Positions 52,105-60,490 of a stretch of DNA of 64,000 nt are shown one piece after another. This DNA comes from Rhizobium sp. SL42 (GTDB taxonomy: Bacteria; Pseudomonadota; Alphaproteobacteria; Rhizobiales; Rhizobiaceae): the NCBI RefSeq assembly GCF_021729845.1, contig NZ_CP063399.1, forward strand, positions 124,001 to 188,000, read 5' to 3'. The position numbers were made by a program, and so were the translations under genes. The notes below the pieces were generated by a model. That model made no database searches, was not told the DNA's origin, and saw only the letters and a program-made list of their open reading frames with translations. The first letter of the stretch is position 1. Each line of letters starts with the position of its first letter.

Positions 52105-53568
52105 TCACCTCATGACGAAGGGATCGGGGATCGGATCGTCTGAGGTGCGCATCCAGACCGTCTTGGTCCGCGTATAGTCGAGCGCTGCCTGAAGTCCGCC
52201 CTCGCGTCCGTGGCCCGACTGGCCGAAGCCGCCGAAAGGAGCGATTGGCGATACGGCCCTGTAGGTATTGACCCAGACCACACCGGCGCGGATGCGCTTG
52301 ATCATGCGATGCGCACGGGTCAGGTTCTGGGTGAAGACGCCGGCCGCCAGCCCATAGCGCGTGTCGTTCGCAAGCCTGACGGCATCCGCTTCGGTATCGA
52401 ACGAAAGCACCGACAGCACAGGACCGAAAAGCTCTGTCTCGACTGAAGGCGACGTCACGCCGTCGCAGTCGAGGATCGTCGGGGCATAGTAGTAGCCCTC
52501 GCCTTTCGCCCTTTCGCCTCCGGTGACCAGTCTCGCCCCGGCATCGAGCGAGGCCTGAACCGTCGTTTCGATCAGTGTCCGCTGGCGCTCGGTGCAGAGA
52601 GGCCCGACCTCGGTCGCCATGTCGAGCGGCGACCCAATGCGAATGGCTTCAGCCGTCGCCTTCAGGATTTCGAGAAAGCGATCCTTCACCGAGGCCTCGA
52701 CGATGAGGCGGGAGCCGGCGACACAGGACTGTCCGGTCGCGGCAAAGATGCCGGCCACCTGCGCATTGGCGGCGCTTTCCAGATCGGCGTCGGCAAAGAC
52801 GACAAAAGGCGATTTGCCGCCGAGTTCGAGTGACGTGCTGGCGAGGTTTTCAGCCGAATTCCGAACCACGGCGGCAGCCGTGCCTGGACCGCCGGTAAAG
52901 GCGATATGGTCAACCTTCGGATGACGCGTGAGTGCCGAGCCGCAAGAGGGGCCAAAGCCGGTCAGTATATTGACGACACCGGCCGGGAAACCGGCGTCAT
53001 GCACGAGGCGGGCAAATTCCAGAAGCGGCGCCGGCCCGTCTTCAGAGGCCTTGACCACCAGCGTACAGCCGGCCGCAATTGCCGGGCCGATCTTGACGGC
53101 CGAGAGAAACAGCTGGCTGTTCCACGGCACGATGGCCGCGACCACGCCGACCGGTTCACGCCGCAGCCAGACATCCATATCCGGCTTGTCGATCGAGAGA
53201 TAGGCGCCCTCGATCTTGTCTGCGAGCCCGGCATAGTAGCGATAGTAGTCTGCGACATAGGCGATCTGGGCCGAGGTCTCGCGAATGATCTTGCCGGTGT
53301 CGCGGGTTTCGATCTCCGCCAGCTTCGGCGCATTCGCGGCAACCAGATCGGCTAGTTTGTAGAGCAGCTTGCCGCGCTGGGTGGCCGTCATCGCGGCCCA
53401 GGGGCCGTCCTGCAAGGCAGCCTCGGCAGCGTCCACTGCGCGATCGACATCCGCTTCACGGGCCTCCGGCATTTGCGCCCAGGGCTTGGCCGTGGCCGGA
53501 TCGAGACTTTCGAACCGGCCGCTGCCGTCCTCGAATGTGCCATTGATGTATTGTTGGAAGCGCTGCAT
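52105..53568 (-). CDS. NAD(P)-dependent aldehyde dehydrogenase
   Basis: A 487-aa ALDH-superfamily enzyme. VPWNSQLFLSAVKIGPAIAA (with the conserved Asn), the catalytic Glu in TSLELGGKSPF, nucleophilic Cys in GQSCVAGSRL, and GGFGQSGHGREGGLQAAL near the end. It converts an aldehyde to a carboxylic acid. Its position after the monooxygenase suggests it oxidises the aldehyde released from the substrate. Substrate unknown; related to betaine-aldehyde/aminoaldehyde dehydrogenases. Confidence 0.9.
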   Translation of the reverse strand: MQRFQQYINGTFEDGSGRFESLDPATAKPWAQMPEAREADVDRAVDAAEAALQDGPWAAMTATQRGKLLYKLADLVAANAPKLAEIETRDTGKIIRETSAQIAYVADYYRYYAGLADKIEGAYLSIDKPDMDVWLRREPVGVVAAIVPWNSQLFLSAVKIGPAIAAGCTLVVKASEDGPAPLLEFARLVHDAGFPAGVVNILTGFGPSCGSALTRHPKVDHIAFTGGPGTAAAVVRNSAENLASTSLELGGKSPFVVFADADLESAANAQVAGIFAATGQSCVAGSRLIVEASVKDRFLEILKATAEAIRIGSPLDMATEVGPLCTERQRTLIETTVQASLDAGARLVTGGERAKGEGYYYAPTILDCDGVTSPSVETELFGPVLSVLSFDTEADAVRLANDTRYGLAAGVFTQNLTRAHRMIKRIRAGVVWVNTYRAVSPIAPFGGFGQSGHGREGGLQAALDYTRTKTVWMRTSDDPIPDPFVMR

Positions 53569-53577
53569 CAGACCCCC

Positions 53578-54615
53578 TCAGCCAAAAGCCGGCATGACGT
53601 CGGCGATGAAACGTTCGAGCGAGGCCTTCTTGCGCTCGAAGGACATGCCTGTGTCGATCCACATGGAATATTCGTCATAGCCCAGGGCCTCGTAGGCCTT
53701 GAGCCGAGCAATGACCTCGTCGGCTGACCCGATCGGCAGGTTTCGGCGCATGACATCCGGTGAGAGAGCGGCATTGGCGGCCATCTCTTCCTCGGTGAGC
53801 CGCTCGATCAGACCCTGGCGGATCGGCTTCTCGTTCTTGAACCAGGCGGAGAAGTAGTTGTAGTAGACGCTGACTTCCTGGCTCGCCCGATCCACATCGG
53901 CTGCATCGAAACCGACATAAGTGTGCAACAGCAGCATGATCTTCGGCCGCGCCTGGTCGGGCGCCTTGTCGCAGGCCGTGTTGAAGCGCCCCATAAGCGC
54001 CTCGATTTCCGGATCGCCATTCCACAGCGGCGTCACCTGGACATTGCAGCCATTCGCGACGGCAAATTCATGGCTGTTGGGATCGCGTGCGGCGACCCAG
54101 ATTGGCGGATGTGGCTCCTGTATCGGCTTCGGCGCCGAGGTCGTGGAGGGAAACTGCCAGAACTCGCCCTGATGAGCATAGTCGCCGGCCCAGATGCCCT
54201 TCACCGCCGGAATCAGCTCGCGCATGCGCTGGCCAGCGCCCCACGCATCGAGCCCCGGCAGCAGGCGCTCGTATTCGAAGCCATAGGCGCCGCGCGCAAT
54301 GCCGACATCGAGCCGACCTTCGCAGATGATGTCGGTCATCGCGGCTTCACCGGCCAGCTTGATCGGATGCCAGAAAGGCGCAATTACCGTGCCTGTGCCG
54401 AGGCGAACATTCTTTGTCCGCCGTGCAAGGTCGGCGAGGTTGATGAAGGGGTTCGGCGCGATGGTGAAATCCATGGCGTGGTGTTCGCCGGTCCAGATCG
54501 CATGCATGCCGCCGCGGTCGGCGAGCTCACAGAGCTGGATGAACTCCTCATAGAGCTGCCCGTGCGTTTGGCTGGCATCCAGTCTTTCCATGTGGACGAA
54601 GAGCGAGAACTTCAT
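53578..54615 (-). CDS. luciferase-like flavin-dependent monooxygenase
   Basis: A 345-aa protein of the bacterial luciferase-like (LLM) superfamily. FVHMERLDASQTHGQLYEEF, IWTGEHHAMDFTIAPNPFIN, LGTGTVIAPFWHPIKLAGEA, GRLDVGIARGAYGFEYERL and PHPPIWVAARDPNSHEFAVA are the TIM-barrel flavin-binding parts. These enzymes use reduced FMN from a partner reductase to insert oxygen or cleave C-C, C-N or C-S bonds. The partner is the next upstream gene (3-base gap). Confidence 0.88.
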   Translation of the reverse strand: MKFSLFVHMERLDASQTHGQLYEEFIQLCELADRGGMHAIWTGEHHAMDFTIAPNPFINLADLARRTKNVRLGTGTVIAPFWHPIKLAGEAAMTDIICEGRLDVGIARGAYGFEYERLLPGLDAWGAGQRMRELIPAVKGIWAGDYAHQGEFWQFPSTTSAPKPIQEPHPPIWVAARDPNSHEFAVANGCNVQVTPLWNGDPEIEALMGRFNTACDKAPDQARPKIMLLLHTYVGFDAADVDRASQEVSVYYNYFSAWFKNEKPIRQGLIERLTEEEMAANAALSPDVMRRNLPIGSADEVIARLKAYEALGYDEYSMWIDTGMSFERKKASLERFIADVMPAFG

Positions 54616-54618
54616 GGC

Positions 54619-55545
54619 CTATCCCCTGGCGACCTGGGCATGCACCCGGCCCTTTTCCTGATTTCCGACATAGACCCCGAAATTGCCGAGGCTCGATTCC
54701 TGAGCGTAGCGCGTCAGCACATCGCGCGTGGCCCGGTCGGCGACGCGCTCCAACGGCAAGGCGTCGACCGGGTAGAGCTTCGCGCCCACGATATCGCCTT
54801 CGCCAAGCGTTGCCCGATAGATGACGTGCTGGCGACGGGAATGGGTGTCTTCATAGATGGAGTAGACCAGGCCGGGCGCGACCGGAAGGCGGCAAAGATC
54901 CCGCAGATAGTCGAACAGGGCGTCGACCCCGTCACCACCATTTTCCAATTCGATTGACGGCAGGCGCAGCGTCCCGTCCGGCTCTTCCTGGAGAAGGACC
55001 TCGCCATTGCGTTCGGCAACCGTACCGAGGACCTGAGGCAGGTCCTGACCGGCCAGCAGCGCCTTGTCCGATAGCGCCGGCGAGAAATAGCCGCCTCGTG
55101 CATAGCCGAGCCCGGACAGTCCGTTGTCCTCGAAGGCCTCGACCCGGCCGATCAGGATCACGTGATCGCCAGCCTCGACCACCTGATGGGTGGAACAGTC
55201 GAACCACGCCGAAACATCGGCAAAGATCGGAGAGCCATGCGGGCCATCACGCCAGGAGACTGCGGCGAAACGATCATCGACCGGTCGGGCGAAGGTGTTC
55301 GACACGTCCTTCTGCGCCTCGGACAGGATGTTGACGGCAAAACCGGTCGAGCCGGTTACAGCGTCGAAATTGCGCGAGGTCTTGGCGAGACAGACAAGAA
55401 GAAGCGGCGGATCGAGCGAGACACTGGTGAAGGAATTGGCGGTAAAACCTATGGGTTCACCCGCAGCACTGCGGGTTGTCACGACGGTCACTCCGGTCAT
55501 GAATGCTCCAAAGGCATTTCTCAATGCGCGCGGATCATGCGTCAT
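54619..55545 (-). CDS. flavin reductase with C-terminal Nudix-like extension
   Basis: A 308-aa protein. Residues ~1-165 are a HpaC-type flavin reductase (FMTGVTVVTTRSAAGEPIGF, SFTSVSLDPPLLLVCLAKTS, GDHVILIGRVEAFE), which supplies FMNH2 to the monooxygenase. Residues ~170-308 are an extra domain (GEVLLQEEPDGTLRLPSIEL, GLVYSIYEDTHSRRQHVIYR) that resembles a Nudix fold but has no GX5EX7REUXEEXGU box. Usual flavin reductases end near residue 170. The extension may bind a nucleotide or the oxygenase. It overlaps the hydrolase gene by 11 bases. Confidence 0.85.
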   Translation of the reverse strand: MTHDPRALRNAFGAFMTGVTVVTTRSAAGEPIGFTANSFTSVSLDPPLLLVCLAKTSRNFDAVTGSTGFAVNILSEAQKDVSNTFARPVDDRFAAVSWRDGPHGSPIFADVSAWFDCSTHQVVEAGDHVILIGRVEAFEDNGLSGLGYARGGYFSPALSDKALLAGQDLPQVLGTVAERNGEVLLQEEPDGTLRLPSIELENGGDGVDALFDYLRDLCRLPVAPGLVYSIYEDTHSRRQHVIYRATLGEGDIVGAKLYPVDALPLERVADRATRDVLTRYAQESSLGNFGVYVGNQEKGRVHAQVARG

Positions 55546-56347
55546 GGCAGGCCTCCTCCGTGGTCCAACTCATCCAGTCGGTTAGCGCGTCATTCACTAT
55601 CTGTGGCGCCGTCAGGTTGACCATATGGCGATGGCCAGGGACGATGACCGCCCTGCCCGAGCACGTGGACGCCGCCATGGCGCGCGCCATCTCCGGCGTC
55701 GAATTGAGGTCCCCCTCTCCCGTCAGGAAAAGAGCGGGACAGCCAACTTCCGGCCAGCGATCGGCATAGACCGCGTCTCCATTGGCGAAGGCGGTATACG
55801 CCGTCGCATAGCCCTGCTGGTCGACTTCTGCGAGGAGGCGGCGCGACAACGCATAGGCTGCCTCATGCTCGTGTCCTTCGCCGAACCAGCGGCGCAGCGG
55901 CGCCTCGCGGTCAAAGCCGCCCGTCTCGATTTCGGCAGCGCGTTGCCGCACTGCATTCCGTGCAACGGCATCCCGGCGATAGACGCCATTGAGAAGGGCT
56001 ACCCGCCGGATGAGACCCCGTGCCTCGACGGCAAGTCCGCCGGCGATAAGGGCACCCATCGAATGCCCGGCAACGCTGACCAGGCCACGATCGATTTCGG
56101 TGAGAAACCGCGCGAAGCGGCTGACAAAGGCCGGCAAGTCAGATCCGTCTGCGAGGGCGACACTTCCGCCATGCCCCGGCAGGTCTGCGGCAATCACCTC
56201 AAAGCGGCCGGACAGGACTTCGATCTGCGGCAGCCAGGCGTCCAGCTTCATGCCGACGCCATGGATCAGAACCAGCGGCTCGCCGCGTCCGACCGCGACA
56301 TAGGTCGTGCCAGACGGGGTCTCAGACCGCTGCGGGATTATGGACAT
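55535..56347 (-). CDS. alpha/beta-hydrolase
   Basis: About 270 aa from ATG 56347 (GGAG upstream). Oxyanion strand LVLIHGVGMKLDAWLPQIEV, nucleophile SVAGHSMGALIAGGLA, and a catalytic His in VIVPGHRHMVNLTAPQIVN; the acid is likely in FLTGEGDLNSTPE. An intact Ser-His-acid hydrolase that could open a lactone, ester or amide produced by the monooxygenase. It overlaps the upstream DUF1185 gene by 26 bases. Confidence 0.85.
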   Translation of the reverse strand: MSIIPQRSETPSGTTYVAVGRGEPLVLIHGVGMKLDAWLPQIEVLSGRFEVIAADLPGHGGSVALADGSDLPAFVSRFARFLTEIDRGLVSVAGHSMGALIAGGLAVEARGLIRRVALLNGVYRRDAVARNAVRQRAAEIETGGFDREAPLRRWFGEGHEHEAAYALSRRLLAEVDQQGYATAYTAFANGDAVYADRWPEVGCPALFLTGEGDLNSTPEMARAMAASTCSGRAVIVPGHRHMVNLTAPQIVNDALTDWMSWTTEEACHDA

Positions 56348-56924
56348 CGTTGCCCAGCTCCTTGAGGTCCTGATAGCGATCGCCGATGCGATGATGCGGC
56401 CGCCCGCCAATCGATGCGCCAAGTGCGACAACGATCTCGTCAGCCGCCGGAGCGTCGGGAATGGCGCACTGGATCGTCAGGTAGTGCGAACGACGGCCCT
56501 CATCATTCTTGTCCATCAGCGGGATCATGATCGGTGCATTTGCCCCGCCACGCGTATTGCAGAAAGCAAGATAGGATTTGGCACCGACCGCCTGGCGATA
56601 ATGGTTGCCGAAGCGAAGCGTATGAATCAGGGCAGAGGCATGCTCGACTTCGCCGTCGAGGCCTACCACGGCTGACTTGCCATAGGCTTCCACGGCCTCG
56701 CCGGATCCCGTAACGTCGAGGATCATCCTGGTCAGGAGTGCACCAAGCACCGGAGCCGCAGCATGGATCTCGGGCTTCAGGTCTTCGACGAAACCACGCC
56801 CGGCCCAGGGATTTTTCAGCACCGCGATGGCTGCAATCAGCTTGAGCGGCGTCGGGGCCTGCCTGCCACCTTCGATCAGCGTGGTTTCGACGTGGAGCAG
56901 GGTTTTGCGAATGACCGGAACCAA
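56322..56924 (-). CDS. DUF1185 (AA_synth) family protein
   Basis: A 200-aa protein assigned to the DUF1185 'amino acid synthesis' family by its body (GAKSYLAFCNTRGGANAPIM, HYLTIQCAIPDAPAADEIVV, ASIGGRPHHRIGDRYQDLKE). The biochemical role of the family is not established. I chose a TTG start at 56924, because AAGGAGG lies 6 bases upstream; the ATG further up at 56975 lies within the operator. First gene of the ten-gene operon. Confidence 0.78.
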   Translation of the reverse strand: MVPVIRKTLLHVETTLIEGGRQAPTPLKLIAAIAVLKNPWAGRGFVEDLKPEIHAAAPVLGALLTRMILDVTGSGEAVEAYGKSAVVGLDGEVEHASALIHTLRFGNHYRQAVGAKSYLAFCNTRGGANAPIMIPLMDKNDEGRRSHYLTIQCAIPDAPAADEIVVALGASIGGRPHHRIGDRYQDLKELGNDVHNPAAV

Positions 56925-56943
56925 GGCCGCCTCCTTTTTTATG

Positions 56944-56967
56944 TGTATACCACATGTTGGTATACCA
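56944..56967. promoter_or_regulatory. GntR operator pair
   Basis: TGTATACCACA (56944-56954) and the perfect palindrome TGGTATACCA (56958-56967) lie between the divergent GntR gene and the ten-gene operon. FCD-type GntR regulators bind short palindromes of the kind TnGTnnnACnA; these are good candidates for sites that repress both genes. Confidence 0.7.
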
Positions 56968-57022
56968 TCATACAACGTGTCAAGACCTTGCCCCTGACAA
57001 AAATCACGGTTATGGAAGAAGG

Positions 57023-57727
57023 ATGCTGAAACAAGACCGTGACTTTACCGATCTGCGGATCGAAACACCGCCAGCGACCTTGAGGGAGATTGCCCTTGAT
57101 CGCCTGCGGCGCGCCATTATTTCCGGGCTCTTTGAACCGGGGCAAAGGCTTGTGGAGCGCACCCTGTGTGAACAGATGGGCGTCTCCCGCTCCGTCATCC
57201 GCGAGGTCATCCGGCATTTGGAATCGGAAGGCCTTGTCGAGAACGTCGCCAAGCAGGGGCCGACGGTTGCACGGATAAGCTGGGAGGACGCGCGACAGAT
57301 TTACGAGATCCGCTTGGCGCTCGAAGCCACTGCGGCAGCTGATTGTGCAAGGCGTGCCGATGCGACGATCAAGGCGAAGCTCGAAAGCGCGCTCGAGGAA
57401 CTGGACCGCACGTCGAAGAACCTCTCGCCGCCCGCGATTCTCGAAGCGACGCATGAGTTTTACAAGGTCATGTTCGAAGCCGGCGGGCACGTGATCGCCT
57501 GGGAAATCGTAAACCGTCTCAACGGACGTATTTCCCGCTTGCGCGTGATTACCCTCTCGACCGTCAACCGCACCGTCTCCGGACCTGCCCGCATGCGCGA
57601 GATTTTCAATGCCATTCGGCACAACGACCCAACGGCAGCCGAACTGGCATGTCGGGCACATATCCAGGAAGCATCTGAGATCGCGAGGTCTCTCCTCCTC
57701 AGTGAAAGCCAGTGGGTCGTAAAGTAG
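57023..57727 (+). CDS. GntR-family regulator with FCD ligand domain
   Basis: A 234-aa regulator from ATG 57023 (GAAGAAGG upstream). N-terminal winged helix (LREIALDRLRRAIISGLFEP, GQRLVERTLCEQMGVSRSVI, HLESEGLVENVAKQGPTV) and C-terminal all-helical FCD domain (IYEIRLALEATAAADCARRA, EATHEFYKVMFEAGGHVIAW, RHNDPTAAELACRAHIQEA). It probably represses the divergent operon until it binds the substrate or a metabolite. Ligand unknown. Confidence 0.88.
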   Translation: MLKQDRDFTDLRIETPPATLREIALDRLRRAIISGLFEPGQRLVERTLCEQMGVSRSVIREVIRHLESEGLVENVAKQGPTVARISWEDARQIYEIRLALEATAAADCARRADATIKAKLESALEELDRTSKNLSPPAILEATHEFYKVMFEAGGHVIAWEIVNRLNGRISRLRVITLSTVNRTVSGPARMREIFNAIRHNDPTAAELACRAHIQEASEIARSLLLSESQWVVK

Positions 57728-57759
57728 CCGGACCGAAGCGCTCCGCGCAGGTCCGAGCT

Positions 57760-57969
57760 CGCCTTGTCAAATCTCGGAATGTCGTATTTCAAGCGCGTCC
57801 CATCCACGACCCAGACCAGGTTCGGGTAAAACGCCTCTCGCTCCATGCGCTCCTGGGGAGTGATTGCAGAGTGCTGGAACTCGACCAAAAGCCCATCTTT
57901 ATTGCGCATATCGGCGATATGTTTTTCGCCGGATCCCGCCCATTGTACGACCTCGCTGTTGGTTTCCAC
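57760..57969 (-). pseudogene. CoiA-like nuclease remnant
   Basis: A 70-residue minus-strand fragment: SEVVQWAGSGEKHIADM, KDGLLVEFQHSAITPQER, FYPNLVWVVDGTRLKYDIPR. It matches the nuclease core of CoiA-like proteins, a PD-(D/E)XK-type fold, with the ADM Asp and the EFQ motif kept. The upstream end stops at the IS21 boundary and the rest of the protein is missing. IS21 therefore probably landed in this gene. Confidence 0.55.
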
Positions 57970-58068
57970 GCAGAACTGAGCCGGTTAGGCGCATAATTTC
58001 CATTGAGAATTGAGCCATGTGAACCTTCCCCCAACGCGGTGAGCGACGGGGGCAACGGAGTGATCCAC

Positions 58069-59588
58069 ATGGGACTTTTAAACATCATCCGTCGGATGAA
58101 GCTGCGCGAGAAGCAGTCGATCCGCGAGATCAGTCGGCATACCGGTTTGTCGCGTAACACGATCGCGAAGTATTTGAACGCTGGTACGATCGAGCCGACG
58201 TTCACGGGACCGGAACGACTGAGCAAGTTTGATCCCTATGCCGACAAACTTGCTGGCTGGCTGAAGACCGAGGCCGGGAGGTCGCGCAAGCAGCGCCGAA
58301 CGCTGAAGCAGCTTCATCCGATCTGGTGGTTCTCGGCTTTACCGGCTCCTATGGTCGGGTCGCCGCCTTTGCCCGTGAGTGGCGGGTTGAGCAGCAGACG
58401 ACTGGCCGCGGCATATTCGTTCCTCTGTCTTTCCGCCCAGGCGAAGCATTCCAGTTCGATTGGAGTGAAGACTATGCCGTGATCGGCGGCGAGCGCACGA
58501 AGCTACAGGTCGCTCACATCAAGCTGTCGCACAGCCGCGCCTTTCTGGTCAGGGCCTATCTGCTCCAGACGCATGAGATGCTCTTCGATGCCCACTGGCA
58601 CGGCTTCCGGGCGTTTGGCGGCGTACCTGGTCGCGGCATCTACGACAACATGAAAACGGCGGTCGATCGTGTCGGCCGCGGCAAGGAACGGCAGGTCAAC
58701 ATCCGTTTCCTCGCGATGACGAACCACTACGTCTTTGCGCCTGAGTTCTGCAATCCCGCCGCCGGCTGGGAGAAGGGGCAGGTCGAGAAGAACGTCCAAG
58801 ATGCCCGACCGCGGCTGTGGCAACAGATGCCAGACTTTCCGGATCTGGCGGCATTGAATACCTGGCTGGAACAGCATTGCCAGGACCTGTGGCGCGACAC
58901 AGCGCACGGCACCTTGCCCGGCACGATCGCGGACGTCTGGTCCGCAGAACAACCAGCATTGATGCCGCTCCCCGCTGCATTTGACGGCTTCGTCGAGCAG
59001 AGCAAGCGCGTCTCGCCGACATGCCTGATTACCTTTGAGCGGAATCGCTACAGCGTGCCTGCATCGTTTGCGAACCGGCCCGTCAGCCTGCGGATATATC
59101 CCGAAAGACTGGTGGTTGCGGCTGAGGGCAATGTCCTATGCGAGCATGAGCGGATCATTGAGCGCAGCCACGACAAGCCGCCGCGAACGATTTACGACTG
59201 GCGACATTACCTTGCCGTCATCCAGCGCAAACCCGGTGCCCTGCGCAATGGTGCACCCTTCCTGGAATTACCGCTGGCCTTCAGACAGTTGCAAGATCAG
59301 ATGCTTCGCCGCCCCGGCGGTGATCGTGAGATGGCCGATATCCTTGCGCTTGTCCTTCATCACGACGAACAGGTCGTCCTCAGGGCTGTGGAACTGGCCT
59401 TGGATGCGGGGGTGGCGACCAAGACGCATGTGCTGAACCTGCTGCATCGGCTGATCGACGGCAAGACAATCGATGGTCCCGACATCGATACGCCACAGGC
59501 TCTGATCTTGCTGCGTGAACCCAAAGCAAATGTCGAACGCTATGATGACCTACGCGCCCGGATCGCAGGAGGCCGCCATGCGTCATGA
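58069..59588 (+). pseudogene. istA: IS21 IstA transposase, frameshifted
   Basis: The N-terminal part (IIRRMKLREKQSIREISRHT, RKQRRTLKQLH) reads from ATG 58069. At about 58317 one base is missing; the reading then continues in another frame (DLVVLGFTGSYGRVAAFARE) to the stop at 59588. The catalytic triad is otherwise visible: FQFDWSEDYAV, RGIYDNMKTAVD and GWEKGQVEKNVQD. Without a frameshift no full-length transposase is made. Confidence 0.85.
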
Positions 59589-60372
59589 CCCCGCAAGTGC
59601 TGCCGTCGTCATCATGCTGCGGAGCCTGAAGATGTATGGCATGGCCCAAGCCGTCACCGACCTTATCGAGCAAGGCGCTCCCGCCTTTGATGCGGCCGTG
59701 CCAATCCTGTCCCAGTTGCTGAAGGCCGAGATGGCCGAGCGCGAGGTCCGCTCCATCGCCTATCATATGAAGGCTGCCCGCTTCCCGGCCTACAAAGACA
59801 TCTCCGGCTTCGACTTCGCCGCCAGCGAGATCAACGAGGCCACCGTGCGCCAATTGCACCGATGCGAGTTCATGGATGGGGCGCAGAACGTTGTCCTTAT
59901 CGGTGGCCCTGGCACTGGCAAAACGCATGTCGCGACCGCTCTTGGAATCCAGGCCATCGAGCATCATCGCCGAAAGGTCCGCTTCTTCTCGACCATCGAA
60001 TTGGTCAACGCGCTCGAGCAGGAGAAGGCCAAAGGCAAGGCAGGCCAGATCGCCGAGACACTGGTTCGCCTCGATCTGCTTATCCTCGATGAGCTCGGAT
60101 ACCTTCCGTTCAGTGCCTCAGGCGGTGCACTGCTGTTCCATTTGCTGAGCAAGCTTTATGAGCGCACCAGCGTCATCATCACCACCAACCTCAGCTTCAG
60201 CGAATGGGCAACGGTCTTCGGCGACGCCAAGATGACGACAGCTCTGCTGGACCGCCTCACCCACCGTTGCCATATCCTGGAAACCGGGAACGACAGCTTC
60301 CGCTTCAAAGCCAGCTCGGCCGCAGCAGCGCAAAAGAGAGGAGAAAAGACCAACCCATTGACCAAAGCCTGA
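59578..60372 (+). CDS. istB: IS21 IstB ATPase
   Basis: A 264-aa AAA+ helper ATPase. Walker [19 protein letters not shown], Walker [13 protein letters not shown], and the sensor region [23 protein letters not shown] 59578 overlaps the istA stop (ATGCGTCATGA). The frame from 59515 is longer only because it runs through istA. Intact, but its IstA partner here is broken. Confidence 0.9.
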   Translation: MRHDPASAAVVIMLRSLKMYGMAQAVTDLIEQGAPAFDAAVPILSQLLKAEMAEREVRSIAYHMKAARFPAYKDISGFDFAASEINEATVRQLHRCEFMDGAQNVVLIGGPGTGKTHVATALGIQAIEHHRRKVRFFSTIELVNALEQEKAKGKAGQIAETLVRLDLLILDELGYLPFSASGGALLFHLLSKLYERTSVIITTNLSFSEWATVFGDAKMTTALLDRLTHRCHILETGNDSFRFKASSAAAAQKRGEKTNPLTKA

Positions 60373-60490
60373 TCAGAAAACCATAATCAGAGGTGGCTCA
60401 CTTCTCGGTGGAAAAACCGGCTCAGTTCCGCGTGAAAACCAACACCGGCCCCATTTGGCCGCTCGACAAGAGGCCTAAAGGGAGACAGGC

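Larger units (their letters stand above)
57971..60430 (+). mobile_element. IS21-family insertion sequence
   Basis: Both ends carry GAACTGAGCCGGTT in inverted orientation (left near 57973, right near 60413-60427), and subterminal GAGAAxTGAGCCA blocks. Contains istA and istB. About 2.46 kb. Exact target duplications were not resolved. Confidence 0.75.

Noticed and set aside
58300..58330. Programmed frameshift in istA
   Set aside because: No slippery run is visible at the shift and IS21 istA is not normally made by frameshifting; a simple one-base deletion fits.
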